From contig JAAZHX010000109.1 of the NCBI GenBank assembly GCA_012510495.1, positions 62,001 through 126,000 of the forward strand: a stretch of DNA of 64,000 nucleotides, in the 5' to 3' direction. Below, in pieces: positions 15,665 through 24,771 of the stretch. The notes below the pieces were generated by a model that searched no databases, had not been told where the DNA came from, and saw only the letters and a list, made by a program, of their open reading frames with translations. How positions within the stretch are numbered: position 1 is the first letter of the stretch; every line of letters begins with the position of its first letter. Origin of the DNA: Smithella sp. (GTDB taxonomy: Bacteria; Desulfobacterota; Syntrophia; Syntrophales; Smithellaceae). Position numbers and translations under genes: made by a program.

Positions 15665-16465
15665 TTAAACATACCCTTTGCCTTCATAAACCCGAATCAT
15701 GCGGTGCGGGTCGAGAATTTCCCGAATCGCCTCCAGCTCCGCGGCTCTGGGCGGTTCCGTCTCGTGGACCTCCGGGGAGATTTTCAAATCCCAGCCGGTA
15801 TTTTTCCGGATTTCCTCCACGGTGCAGCCCGGATGATAGCTTTCCAGGTAAGCTTCTTTAGTTTCCGCGTCAAAACGAAGAATGCCTTTATTCGTGATGA
15901 TCACCCATGGACCGGTTGCGGAAGGCAATCCCCATCGTTCACGGGCGCCGGGACCGTTGAGATAGCCGGGGGTGGTAATAAAGTCGACTTTTTCGACAAG
16001 ACGCCGGGGATCGTGCTGGACGATGATCAGCGTTCGCCTGGCCAGGGCCCCGATGGGATTGGCCCCGCCGCTTCCCGGCAACCGGCTGCGCGGGGAATCA
16101 TAGGGACCGATGCAGGTCGTGTTCAGATTTCCATAACGATCCACCTGAGCACCGGACAGAAATCCCACGTCCACCCAACCACTCTGCAGAAACATGCCCA
16201 TCACGTCGGTCAGCCCGCCGATCATGGCCGACCCGGGATTCAGGCACGCGTCGCCGACGGATAAGGCCGGACGTCCCGGTCTGGCGTCATAAACCCCCGA
16301 TTCCTGCATCATCACCGCCCCGGGGGCATGGGTATGCTTGGCAATGTTGGCCGACATGGCGGGAAATCCCGTACCAACGACGACCACATCACCATCATGT
16401 ATTTCTCTGGCGCCGCAACAGGCCATCAGTTCGGGCTTAATATAGTCCTTTGGATACTCAATCAT
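15665..16465 (-). CDS. Class I CoA-transferase, beta subunit (GctB-like)
   Basis: 266 residues. The segment VMMQESGVYDARPGRPALSVGD carries a Glu at the place where glutaconate-type CoA-transferases form the glutamyl-CoA thioester. GFLSGAQVDRYGNLNTT and NPIGALARRTLIIVQHD are typical beta-subunit motifs. GAGGAGGTG precedes the start. It follows the alpha subunit by 14 nt. The enzyme moves CoA from a donor acyl-CoA to an acid; the acid is unknown, but the upstream dehydrogenases suggest it comes from an alcohol or aldehyde. Confidence 0.87.
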   Translation of the reverse strand: MIEYPKDYIKPELMACCGAREIHDGDVVVVGTGFPAMSANIAKHTHAPGAVMMQESGVYDARPGRPALSVGDACLNPGSAMIGGLTDVMGMFLQSGWVDVGFLSGAQVDRYGNLNTTCIGPYDSPRSRLPGSGGANPIGALARRTLIIVQHDPRRLVEKVDFITTPGYLNGPGARERWGLPSATGPWVIITNKGILRFDAETKEAYLESYHPGCTVEEIRKNTGWDLKISPEVHETEPPRAAELEAIREILDPHRMIRVYEGKGYV

Positions 16466-16479
16466 TTATATTCACCTCC

Positions 16480-17415
16480 TCAGTAAGCATAACTGACCGG
16501 ATAGCCATAATCGAATTTCGCCTGGAGTTTCCGGAACTGGGCATAGCCGAACCGATTGATGTAGTGCTGGATATAGGAAACCCGGTCTGGCACATCCATG
16601 ATCCACTCCTGAAGAAACGCCCGAAAACCTTCTTCCGTATTGGATGCCTGCTGATACAGATAACCAAAACTGAAATCCAGATCGTAGAAACCGGGCGTGT
16701 AGCCCGGATGCGACGCGAAAGGCTCTTCCACAACAGCAACCACCTTGAAATCCGGAACGATCGTCCGGGAAGGGTCTTTCCCGATGACGTCCCGGCTGAC
16801 GATGCGTTCGCAGGACACAATGACCTTCTGCGACGCGTTGGCGCCGTATTTGCAATCTCCGCCGATTCCCCACATCTGCGCGTTGCCTTCTTCGTCCGCC
16901 TGCTGGACATGAATAATTCCCACATCCGGTTTGAGGGCCGGCACGAGCAGGACGGAGGATCCGTCAAAGGGAGAGGAGATCATCCGGCATTTATCCTCTC
17001 CCATAAAGCCCTTCGCGTTCATGAGGTCCGTCCCCACCATGTCTTTGACGGGAATAAAGGGCATGCCCATCGCTCCCGCCATCAGCATCATGGGCAGCGA
17101 CAGGTTGGTATATTCCTCCACCTCAATCTTGCGGGGAATGCATTTTTCCAGGGAACGCCGGTAACAGCGGGCTAAACCGTAAACGCCGAGAGAAATGAAC
17201 GTGGAAATAAATCGTTTCACCGCCCCCGCCCCGATCAGCATATCGAAGTCATCCGAGGCGTTGCCGCGGGTAACCGTCAGTTCTTTTTTCCCCTGGCGGA
17301 TCAGTTCGTGAACCGCCGAAAAAGGCGGGCGGCAGATATAGCCGCCGATATATAGAAAATCGCCGTCATGGACATGTTCGGCAATTGCTTTTTGCATGGT
17401 CATAACCTTATTCAT
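16480..17415 (-). CDS. Class I CoA-transferase, alpha subunit (GctA-like)
   Basis: 311 residues. VHDGDFLYIGGYICRPPFSAVHELIRQG is the CoA-transferase N-terminal pattern, followed by LTVTRGNASDDFDMLIGAG and the conserved PDVGIIHVQQADEEGNAQMWG. Cytoplasmic. GGAGGACC lies before the ATG. Partner of the beta subunit immediately downstream. The last 60 residues are aromatic-rich (NRFGYAQFRKLQAKFDYGYP). Confidence 0.87.
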   Translation of the reverse strand: MNKVMTMQKAIAEHVHDGDFLYIGGYICRPPFSAVHELIRQGKKELTVTRGNASDDFDMLIGAGAVKRFISTFISLGVYGLARCYRRSLEKCIPRKIEVEEYTNLSLPMMLMAGAMGMPFIPVKDMVGTDLMNAKGFMGEDKCRMISSPFDGSSVLLVPALKPDVGIIHVQQADEEGNAQMWGIGGDCKYGANASQKVIVSCERIVSRDVIGKDPSRTIVPDFKVVAVVEEPFASHPGYTPGFYDLDFSFGYLYQQASNTEEGFRAFLQEWIMDVPDRVSYIQHYINRFGYAQFRKLQAKFDYGYPVSYAY

Positions 17416-17495
17416 GAAGGTCCTCCGTTGGTTTGAGGATTGTCCGGCCGGGATACGTCTTCCCGGCCGGACTGAATCTTTTCGTTGAAAAACGA

Positions 17496-18923
17496 TTAAG
17501 GGTTTTGCGCGATTAGAGCCTTGATTTCCAGATACTCTTCCAGTCCGTATTTGCTGCGTTCGCGTCCGAGTCCGGACTGTTTATACCCTCCGGCCGGAGC
17601 ATCGATGTCAAAGTCGGCCCCGTTGATGAAGACCTGGCCGCTTCGAATCTGACGCGCCACGGCTCTGGCTTTTTCAAGATCCGCCGACCAGACGGAGCCG
17701 GAAAGCCCGTAAACACTGTTGTTCGCGATGGCGATAGCTTCTTCCTCGGTCTGGTAGGGAATGATGCACAAAACAGGACCGAATATTTCCTCCTGCGCAA
17801 TGATCATATCGGGTTTGACGTCTGCAAAGAGCGTCGGCTTGACAAAGAATCCCTTCGGAAGGTTTTCGGGGGTTTCTGGACCGCCGGTGACCAGTGTGGC
17901 GCCTTCGCGGATCCCGGCCCGGATATATTCGCGAACGGATTGACGCTGGGCATCATCCACCATTGGCCCCAGATAGACGCCGTCTGTAAAGGCATCTCCC
18001 ATCACCATGGATTCGACGATGGCTTTTGCCATTTCGACGATTTCTTTCTGTTTGTGCGCCGGGACAATCATGCGGGACAGGGCAATGCAGGTTTGTCCGG
18101 AATTCAAAAAGCAGTTGTACACTCCTTTTGTCACCGCCATGGAAATATCCGCGTCTTCGAGCAGGACATTGGGGGACTTCCCGCCAAGCTCGAGCGTAAC
18201 CCGCTTGATCGTTGTGGCGGCAGCCTGGGCCACGGCAATGCCGGACTTCGTGGAACCAGTGAGAGACACCATGTCCACATCAGGATGAGACGACAGAGCG
18301 TAGCCCACTTTCGATCCGGCCCCGGGAACCAGGTTGAAGACTCCTGAAGGCACGCCGATTTCCTGCATGATCTCCGTAAATATATAGGCATTCAGCGGAG
18401 CCAGCTGGCTGGGTTTCGCCACCATGGTACAGCCCGCGGCAAGCGCCGGCGCCACTTTGCCTACGAGTTGGTGCAGAGGATAATTCCAAGGCGTAATGAA
18501 ACCGCAAACGCCGATCGGTTCTTTCACGATTTCCGTTCGCCCCATCGGGTAAGAGAATTGATAGTTTTCCAGAATCGGAACGAAGCTGCTGAGCGTGGCA
18601 ACGGGCAGGCCGGCCTGAATCATTCGGGACCAAGCGGACGGCATGCCCATCTCCCGGGAAATCGTATCGCCGATTTCGTTCTGGCGAGCGGCGATAGCCT
18701 CGGCAAGTTTTGCAATCAGTTTGCTCCGATCGCCGACGCTGGTTTTGGACCAGGAGGGAAAGGCCTGCAGAGCCGCCTTGACGGCTTTATCGACATCCTG
18801 TTCGTTGCCCAGTGGCACGGAGGCAATCGCTTCCTCCGTACAGGGGTTGATCACATCGACTTTATCCTTACCGGCGGGGGAAACCCACTGGCCATTGATA
18901 TAAATTTTATCGTATGTCTTCAT
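17496..18923 (-). CDS. NAD(P)-dependent aldehyde dehydrogenase
   Basis: 475 residues once trimmed to the ATG at 18923, which follows GAAGGAGGC; the track extends 54 residues too far, into the upstream dehydrogenase gene. The catalytic Cys lies in LNSGQTCIALSR, the general-base Glu in VTLELGGKSPN, the oxyanion Asn in ITPWNYP and the cofactor loop in LTGSTKSG. It oxidises an aldehyde to the free acid; substrate unknown. Start overlaps the alcohol dehydrogenase stop by four bases, so the pair is translationally coupled. Confidence 0.92.
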   Translation of the reverse strand: MKTYDKIYINGQWVSPAGKDKVDVINPCTEEAIASVPLGNEQDVDKAVKAALQAFPSWSKTSVGDRSKLIAKLAEAIAARQNEIGDTISREMGMPSAWSRMIQAGLPVATLSSFVPILENYQFSYPMGRTEIVKEPIGVCGFITPWNYPLHQLVGKVAPALAAGCTMVAKPSQLAPLNAYIFTEIMQEIGVPSGVFNLVPGAGSKVGYALSSHPDVDMVSLTGSTKSGIAVAQAAATTIKRVTLELGGKSPNVLLEDADISMAVTKGVYNCFLNSGQTCIALSRMIVPAHKQKEIVEMAKAIVESMVMGDAFTDGVYLGPMVDDAQRQSVREYIRAGIREGATLVTGGPETPENLPKGFFVKPTLFADVKPDMIIAQEEIFGPVLCIIPYQTEEEAIAIANNSVYGLSGSVWSADLEKARAVARQIRSGQVFINGADFDIDAPAGGYKQSGLGRERSKYGLEEYLEIKALIAQNP

Positions 18924-20110
18924 GCGTTGCCTCCTTCGTAAACGGATTGAATCCAACGGGTCAGTTCCTCTTCCGATGGTTTTTTGGATGCCAGGAGATA
19001 CCATGTGCCCGATGTCGTGTGGCGAATGATTTCCTCCGTATCGGAAAGCTTCAGCCCCATGTCTTTCAACGGTGGAATTCCGCAATCCTTGTAAAAGGAT
19101 TGAATGGCGATTTTGATCGCTGCCCCGATCTCCGCAACGGATTTTCCGGCAGGATCGATTTTGAACAAAGACGCCAACTTGTTGAGTTTCTGGGGAATGA
19201 GTTCAGCCATAAACTCGATGTTGTAAGGAAGAATGGAGGCGCATAAAAAACCGTGATTATGAATACTGCAAACCTCTCCCATGGCATGACCCAGGCAATG
19301 CCCCATGCTCAGTCCACCACCGGCGCCCAGAATGGACATAAAAGCGGCATAGGACATATCCGTCCTTGCCTTAATGTCTTTCCCGTTCTTCATGGCAGGC
19401 AGAAGACTCTCCAGCACCAGTTCGATGGCGGTAAAGGCAAAAGAATCCCGCATGGGCGACGGAGTAAAAATCGCCAGGCCGCCCATAAGACCTTCCATGG
19501 CGTGCGCAAAAGCGTCCAATCCAGTAGAAGCGGTAACGTTCACGGGCAGGCCCACAGTCAGAGCCGGGTCGATGAGAGCCATTGTGGGCACCAGGTCTGG
19601 CGCCATGACCGAAACCTTCAGTTTCGCTTCGTGATCGGTAACAACCGCCGACGGGGATATTTCACTGCCGGTTCCGGCGGTTGTGGGCAGGGCAAAAAAA
19701 GGTTTGAGCGGATTTTCAAAAGGGAATACCTTGAGGCCGTTGAGGTTGATGGCATGGTCGCGAAGCGTTCCGGGGTTGGATAGATTCGCGTTGACAGCTT
19801 TGGCTGTGTCGATGGAGCTGCCGCCACCCACGGCGACAAAGACATCCGGCTTGATCTCTCGCGCCAAGGCCGTGCACTGATCGATGACTTCCATGGGCGG
19901 ATCCGGCAACACCCCGTTGAAAGGCGTTACCTTCAGGCCTGCCGCTTCCATGTCCTCGATGAGCGGCGCGACAAGCCCCGCACCTTCCACACCTTTATCA
20001 AAGACACACAGAACGCGTTTTACGCCGGTCAGCTTGACATTTTCCCCCAACTGCCTGGAGCACCCTTCTCCGATGATCATTTTTGTAGGCAATTCAAATC
20101 TATAGTCCAT
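18920..20110 (-). CDS. Iron-containing (group III) alcohol dehydrogenase
   Basis: 396 residues. The nucleotide loop VAVGGGSSIDTAKAV, the ALPTTAGTGSE segment, and metal ligands Asp and His in TGLDAFAHAMEG plus two His in GLSMGHCLGHAMG define the Fe-ADH family. First gene of the five-gene operon, whose downstream members could carry the product aldehyde to acid, acyl-CoA and enoyl-CoA. In a syntroph the operon could run in either direction. AAAAAGGAGG lies before the ATG. Confidence 0.92.
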   Translation of the reverse strand: MDYRFELPTKMIIGEGCSRQLGENVKLTGVKRVLCVFDKGVEGAGLVAPLIEDMEAAGLKVTPFNGVLPDPPMEVIDQCTALAREIKPDVFVAVGGGSSIDTAKAVNANLSNPGTLRDHAINLNGLKVFPFENPLKPFFALPTTAGTGSEISPSAVVTDHEAKLKVSVMAPDLVPTMALIDPALTVGLPVNVTASTGLDAFAHAMEGLMGGLAIFTPSPMRDSFAFTAIELVLESLLPAMKNGKDIKARTDMSYAAFMSILGAGGGLSMGHCLGHAMGEVCSIHNHGFLCASILPYNIEFMAELIPQKLNKLASLFKIDPAGKSVAEIGAAIKIAIQSFYKDCGIPPLKDMGLKLSDTEEIIRHTTSGTWYLLASKKPSEEELTRWIQSVYEGGNA

Positions 20111-20976
20111 GATTCCTCCTTTTTGGTGTTCATTTACTACATTTCAAATGCATCTCCTCCACGTCCATCGTTGCTTTTGTCACCTAATATACTGACCGCT
20201 GCATGTCGTAAATTCTATTCTCTGGCACGCACCCCTCCTTTCTTCATGAGGCATGGTTTCACCTCAACAAACTGCATAATTTACGGACAACTTTTCTCCA
20301 ATCGTTCAAATATCGACTATATAGATTGTATATATATTTTTTTTATATACTGTCAAGTATTTTTTCTCCTCATCAACTAAAGGTCAATACCTTAATATTC
20401 TTGGCGTTCTGTGCTTGGCAACCATCATCGGCCATAAAAAATAAATATCGAAACAGAAGATAATTCTTCCGGTTGATGCTGAAAATGCTGGATATGAAAA
20501 TGAGCGGCAAGCTTTTGGATGGCGATTCTGACTTTTGCGAAGATGTTTCCCGGGGAACGAGTCGTTTCCCCACCGATCGAGGCGCTTCAGCCGCGCCGCC
20601 CAGCGGCGCATCAAGCAGATCCTCGCAGGGGTCATCCACAAAGGCTTCAGATGGTCTACCGCCATCGCCACCGTATGACTTTCTTCCGTCTTTCTTTTGC
20701 ATCGCTTGCTCCCGGGCTTGTGGAAGCGCACTGAACCGTTTTTTTGAAGCATTTTACCAGTTCGCCTGCGCAAATACAAACGGGCAGCTGTCGTCGTGAC
20801 GATCGTCAGCAGCCCGCCCGAATGAATTCTCCGGACCCGGGAAATGGATTCCTGCAATGATCAAATCATCCTTAATCACTGCAAATCCTGTTTTGCTTTT
20901 GTTCAATTCAATGCTATGAAAACGACGGCTTCCGCTGAAGGGTGGAGCACGGTAAGGAATGCCGGAGGATAGCGCC
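20111..20976. other. Intergenic region of about 870 bp without a convincing gene
   Basis: The first 250 nt are the leader and promoter of the minus-strand operon. From about 20373 to 20960, ORFs of up to 157 codons appear on both strands, but they overlap one another, lack Shine-Dalgarno sequences, and their translations are Ser/Pro- or Arg-rich with no domain pattern. It could be a decayed gene or a long untranslated region; I recognise nothing in it. Confidence 0.6.
20327..20356 (-). promoter_or_regulatory. Promoter of the alcohol/acyl-CoA operon
   Basis: On the minus strand TTGACA (20356-20351) is a perfect -35 and TATACA (20332-20327) a good -10, with 18 bp between; TATATA at 16 bp is an alternative. 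The surrounding 60 bp are strongly AT-rich. The mRNA would have a leader of about 200 nt before the alcohol dehydrogenase start. Confidence 0.65.
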
Positions 20977-21375
20977 ATGGTAAAAGTCACAGAGGAAATC
21001 AAAGAAAGTTTGAAAGGAACAAAAATCGCGTTTCTTGCGACGGCGTCAAAGGACGGAATTCCCAATGCGATCCCGATCGGCGCGTTCAAATTCCTGGACG
21101 ATGAAACGCTTCTGATCTCCGATCAGTACTTTAACAAAACCCTGAAGAACCTTCAGGAGAATCCAAAAATCTCCCTCGTCTGGTGGGGAGAAAAAAACGG
21201 CTTTCAAGTCAAGGCCGACATCACGATCCACACGGAAGGAGAAATCTTCCGGCGGAATGTCGAGTGGGTCCGCGGCATCAAAGAGACGCTCCGCCCCAAA
21301 TCCGCCATCGTGGGAAAGATAACTGACGTTTATCTTATCAAAAGCGGCCCTGACGCAGGGAAAAAGATACTGTAA
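20977..21375 (+). CDS. Pyridoxamine 5'-phosphate oxidase-family (FMN split-barrel) protein
   Basis: 132 residues. The pattern KIAFLATASKDGIPNAIPIGAFKFLDDETLLISD, then NPKISLVWW, is typical of small FMN-binding split-barrel proteins of the PNPOx superfamily. GGAGG about 8 nt upstream supports the ATG at 20977 over the one at 20959. Members reduce or bind flavin-linked substrates; the exact function is not known. Confidence 0.82.
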   Translation: MVKVTEEIKESLKGTKIAFLATASKDGIPNAIPIGAFKFLDDETLLISDQYFNKTLKNLQENPKISLVWWGEKNGFQVKADITIHTEGEIFRRNVEWVRGIKETLRPKSAIVGKITDVYLIKSGPDAGKKIL

Positions 21376-21440
21376 GCGCCGACGCCGGGGAAAAAAGCCC
21401 CCTTTACGGATAGAGAAGAATATGATAAAGGAGTTGTAAA

Positions 21441-21884
21441 ATGGCAGACGAACAAAAGAGCGACGAGCAAATCAAACAGGAAATGATCGATCTGCTCATG
21501 GAAAAAATCACGGGCGGTCTTTCCGAAAAGGTTGTGGATTACGGAAACAACCCCAGAAATTACGGCAGCCTCGACAAACCCGACGGCTACGCCAAAATCA
21601 AAGGCCCCTGCGGCGACACGATGGAAATGTTTCTCAAGATTCGAAACGATAAAATCGACAATATTTCCTACACGACGGACGGCTGCATGACATCCCATGC
21701 CGCGGGCACGGCCGCCACGGTCATGGCCAGGGGGAAAATGGTCCGGGAGTGTCTGAAAATCAATCAGAGCTCCATCCTGGAGCACCTGGGCGGCATGCCT
21801 GAAGATTCGGAGCATTGCGCCCTGCTGGCCGCCAACACGTTTCACAAAGCCCTGCGGGACTACGCCGTCGGAAAGAAAAAATGA
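21441..21884 (+). CDS. IscU/NifU-type iron-sulfur cluster scaffold protein
   Basis: 147 residues. The three scaffold cysteines are in GPCGDTMEM, TDGCMTSHA and SEHCALLAANT, the standard IscU/SufU/NifU-N spacing. AAAGGAG precedes the ATG. No cysteine desulfurase, ferredoxin or IscA is adjacent, so it is a stand-alone scaffold here. An N-terminal extension of about 30 charged residues precedes VVDYGNNPRNYG. Confidence 0.88.
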   Translation: MADEQKSDEQIKQEMIDLLMEKITGGLSEKVVDYGNNPRNYGSLDKPDGYAKIKGPCGDTMEMFLKIRNDKIDNISYTTDGCMTSHAAGTAATVMARGKMVRECLKINQSSILEHLGGMPEDSEHCALLAANTFHKALRDYAVGKKK

Positions 21885-21915
21885 TTCTTTACTCCCTTCG
21901 GCAAACAGGAGAATC

Positions 21916-22151
21916 ATGACCCGCAAAGCCCGACAGATGGTCGAATGGTTCGAGTATTATACGGCGCGCTACCGCGACGCGAAAGGTTTGCTGACTCCCG
22001 CGCTGGAGCTCAAGTATCGCCACAGCCAGCGCGTCGCGGAGAACACCCGCCTGATCGCCCGTGGCCTGAAAAAGGAAATGATCATCCGGGGCGGTGAAAC
22101 ATCTACCCCAAAGAGCTGGAAGCCGCTCTGAAATCGGAGGGGAAAATCTGA
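21916..22151 (+). pseudogene. Remnant of an HD-domain protein with internal deletion
   Basis: It starts well (AGGAGAATC before ATG) and reads MTRKARQMVEWFEYYTARY, then ALELKYRHSQRVAENTRLIARGL, as at the start of HD-domain phosphohydrolases. The HD core is gone. After a frame change the sequence IYPKELEAALKSEGKI followed by TGA (22149-22151) looks like the far C-terminus of the same kind of protein. Both ends are therefore kept while the middle is missing. Confidence 0.6.
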
Positions 22152-22208
22152 CCGGAACCGGTCGTGGATAGCGCGAACAGGAATTATTAAATCATTGAGG
22201 AGGCGATT

Positions 22209-23435
22209 ATGAAAATAGCATCGATTGAGCTTTATCATGTACAGATTCCCCTGAAAGAAACCTTCTGGCCCACGTGGATCCCCGGCTATCCGCAGACGCA
22301 CAACGGATTTACTCTGATCAAGCTGGTCACGGACGACGGAATTGAAGGATATTCCGCAGGCTCCGCCCTGGGACTCGAGCGGGATGGCCTGGGCGATCTC
22401 ATCGGCGGGTATCTGCTGGGCGCGGACCCGACCGACATCGAATCGGTGCAGGCATTGCTCAAGCAGGCCGGCATCCTGGGATGGAGAAATTTCTGGATCG
22501 AGCCGGCGTGCTGGGACATCATCGGCAAAAGTAAGGGAAAGCCGGTTTATGAACTTCTGGGCGGTGAGAAACGGCCCATCGAAGTGTACTGTTCCACGGG
22601 AGAAATGCACGAACCGGAAAAGAGAGTGGAAGAGCTCCTGGCCATGAAAGAGCGTGGTTTTAAAACGGCAAAACTGCGGGTAAAAAACAAGGAATTGAAG
22701 GACGACATCCGGCATATCGAGGTCATCCGGAAAGGCGTGGGAGACCGCTTGGTTTTAGGCGTGGATGCCAACCAGGGCTGGCTGGTGACGATTGTGGATA
22801 AAATTCCCGCGTGGGACCTGAAGCGCGCAACGGCCTTTGCGGAGGTCTGCGCCGCGAACGGCATCTCCTGGCTGGAAGAGCCGCTGGATTCGCGGGACTA
22901 CGACGGCAATGCCGCCCTGAAGAAAATCTCCAAAGTCAGAATCTCCGGCGCCGAGCTGAACTACGGCTGGGATGAAATCAAGATCATGTTCGAAAAAGAC
23001 TGCTTCCATATCTATCAGCCGGACGCAACGTTTGCCGGAGGAATTGCCCAAGTAAAAAAAGTGATTGACGCCAGCCATGCTCATCAACGGGAGTACTCTC
23101 CGCATACCTGGACCAATGGAATCGGTTTTTACATCAACTGGAACCTCGTGCTCGCCGATAAAGGCAATACCCTTCCCCTAGAATACCCCCTGGAGGAGCC
23201 ATCCTGGGTACCGGAACAGAGAGAAGGAATCATCGACCCGATCCTCCCAGACAAAAACGCGATGCTCGCGCCGTTCACGAAGCCGGGCCTGGGATTTGAG
23301 ATTGACCGGAAGAAGCTGAACAAATACGGAAAGCGGTTTTTTAAGCTGACGGAGCTGCGGCAGAAAATCAAAGTGATCCGGCAAAAAGGCCTGAAGACCG
23401 CACTGGCGCTGAAGAATAGAAAAGAATCCCAGTAG
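22209..23435 (+). CDS. Mandelate racemase/muconate lactonizing enzyme-like (enolase superfamily)
   Basis: 408 residues. The N-terminal capping domain is followed by the barrel with metal ligands Asp in GVDANQGW, Glu in WLEEPL and Glu in GAELNYG, and the Asp/His pair in YQPDATFAGG and YSPHTW of the mandelate-racemase subgroup. The strand-2 lysine motif reads AKLRV, so KxR rather than the usual KxK. The C-terminal 60 residues are very basic. TTGAGGAGGCG precedes the ATG. Likely an acid-sugar dehydratase or racemase; substrate unassigned. Confidence 0.85.
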   Translation: MKIASIELYHVQIPLKETFWPTWIPGYPQTHNGFTLIKLVTDDGIEGYSAGSALGLERDGLGDLIGGYLLGADPTDIESVQALLKQAGILGWRNFWIEPACWDIIGKSKGKPVYELLGGEKRPIEVYCSTGEMHEPEKRVEELLAMKERGFKTAKLRVKNKELKDDIRHIEVIRKGVGDRLVLGVDANQGWLVTIVDKIPAWDLKRATAFAEVCAANGISWLEEPLDSRDYDGNAALKKISKVRISGAELNYGWDEIKIMFEKDCFHIYQPDATFAGGIAQVKKVIDASHAHQREYSPHTWTNGIGFYINWNLVLADKGNTLPLEYPLEEPSWVPEQREGIIDPILPDKNAMLAPFTKPGLGFEIDRKKLNKYGKRFFKLTELRQKIKVIRQKGLKTALALKNRKESQ

Positions 23436-23462
23436 CCCGTAAATTGCTCCGGAAGATCGGTT

Positions 23463-23856
23463 ATGAAAAAGCCCCTGAAGATCGCGGTCATCATTCTTAC
23501 CGTCGTTCCCGTCGTGATCGTCGCCGTCAGTATGCTGATCAAGACCTTTCTGACGGAAGAGGGGCTTCGGCCCTCGTTACAGAAACGGTAGAAAAGTCGC
23601 TCGAGCGCAAGACCAGCTTCGGCGCTATTCAGGTAAGCCTTTTTCGCGGCATCGTCGTCCGGGATTTTGAAATCCGCGAACAGGACGCCGAATCCGTACG
23701 AAAGCCGTAGGCAGGAAGGTCTCGGAAGGCCTGCAGAAAAAGGCCGGCGAGGAGCTTCGCTATATTATGCTGAAAGACCGGAAACCTGTCGCCGCGGGCG
23801 ATGAGGACAAAAACGCTAACCGCAAAAGCGTGATCCGTGATCTCTTCGGAAGATGA
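23463..23856 (+). pseudogene. Remnant of an AsmA/DUF748-like membrane-anchored protein
   Basis: The ATG at 23463 begins MKKPLKIAVIILTVVPVVIV, a signal-anchor typical of AsmA-family proteins, but stops at 23591. A one-base loss near 23571 explains this: the next frame continues ALVTETVEKSLERKTSFGA and SLFRGIVVRDFEI, the expected AsmA N-domain. That frame stops at 23710. A C-terminal-like tail (GLQKKAGEELRYIML ... VIRDLFGR) then ends at 23856. The long central region is absent. Confidence 0.65.
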
Positions 23857-23910
23857 AATCCGGCAATGGCCGCTCCAAGGATACCGTTTGAGCAACGGCC
23901 CGTAAAGATT

Positions 23911-24570
23911 TCATCTCAATCTTCCGGGAGTAGCCGCCAGGATTGCGCCGATCTCGATGGTCGCATACCGTCCCTTTTTGAAGCTTCCGGTGTTGACGAC
24001 CAGGGTGTTTTGAAAACGTTCAACGCCGTGCGCCTCGTGAATATGCCCGCAGAGGCAAAGACTGACCGGATGGGTTGAAAGAAACGCCTGCACGCTGCGG
24101 CTCCCCCCGCGCAATCCGAAAAAAGACCGGTCCCGAACGGAACGCGGCGGAGCGTGGGAAATCACAACCAGCCGGGAAGCCTGCCGGATTTGCTCATATC
24201 CTGTTTTTAAAATCCGGGCGATTTCTTCTTCCGAATACACCGTGGCAGTGGGCAACGGTGTCGGCGACGACCCGCCGACGCCGAAGAATCCTGTCCCATC
24301 CAGAATCCGGCCCCTGCCGTGCAGAGAAAAACCTTTTTCTTCGAGAAAGTCGCCGACTTCCTTCCGATCCCAGTTGCCATGGACAGCGAGAATCTGTTTT
24401 GAATGCTGCTCCAGACACCCAAGAACATCCTCCGCCTCGGTCCGCGTTTTGGTGTGCGTGATGTCGCCGGAAATGACCACTGCGTCAGCCTCGCGGATGA
24501 GATGGGCGGCTTTTTCAATAGACCCGATTGCACCGTGAATGTCACTGATTGCAAATATCTTCATTTTCAT
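23911..24570 (-). CDS. Calcineurin-like metallophosphoesterase
   Basis: 219 residues with all five phosphoesterase blocks: FAISDIHG, VISGDITH, VHGNWDR, VISHAPP and LCGHIHEAHG. The GNWD block replaces the common GNHD. This resembles small YfcE/MJ0936-type phosphodiesterases. Substrate unknown. CAGGAAACG precedes the ATG at 24570. It converges with the AsmA-like remnant. Confidence 0.87.
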   Translation of the reverse strand: MKMKIFAISDIHGAIGSIEKAAHLIREADAVVISGDITHTKTRTEAEDVLGCLEQHSKQILAVHGNWDRKEVGDFLEEKGFSLHGRGRILDGTGFFGVGGSSPTPLPTATVYSEEEIARILKTGYEQIRQASRLVVISHAPPRSVRDRSFFGLRGGSRSVQAFLSTHPVSLCLCGHIHEAHGVERFQNTLVVNTGSFKKGRYATIEIGAILAATPGRLR

Positions 24571-24610
24571 CGTTTCCTGATGTCAGGACAGGGTCGGAAA
24601 CCGGCTTGAA

Positions 24611-24698
24611 TCCCGCTTCAGCGGGACGAGCGTTCATTATCCGCAACTTACTGCGATATAATGACGTTCACTTCATACCTCAACAGCTTGCTGCGAGG
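24611..24698. repeat. Island of three short palindromes
   Basis: TCCCGC-ttca-GCGGGA (24611-24626), CATTAT...ATAATG (24635-24663) and ACCTC...GAGGT (24677-24699) follow each other. The last two share a related core, CAACTTACTGCGA and CAGCTTGCTGCGA. This looks like a decayed REP-like repeat cluster in the 201-nt gap between the phosphoesterase and the EF-Tu-like mini-protein. No gene is seen here. Confidence 0.5.
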
Positions 24699-24771
24699 TG
24701 GTTGATTCGGCGCAGAATCGCGCCGGACGGCACTGGAATGTGCCGGTGGGGAAGGGGGGATCCGCTGAAGA

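Noticed and set aside
17496-19085. Aldehyde dehydrogenase start at 19085
   Set aside because: The extra 54 residues overlap the alcohol dehydrogenase and are not ALDH-like; the ATG at 18923 has GAAGGAGG before it.
20373-20857. ORFs of 108-157 codons in the large gap
   Set aside because: They overlap on both strands, have no ribosome-binding sites and no recognisable protein pattern.
22120-22130. TGA in the HD-domain remnant as another Sec codon
   Set aside because: The sequence beyond it in the same frame shows no family similarity and the HD core is missing, so this is decay and not recoding.
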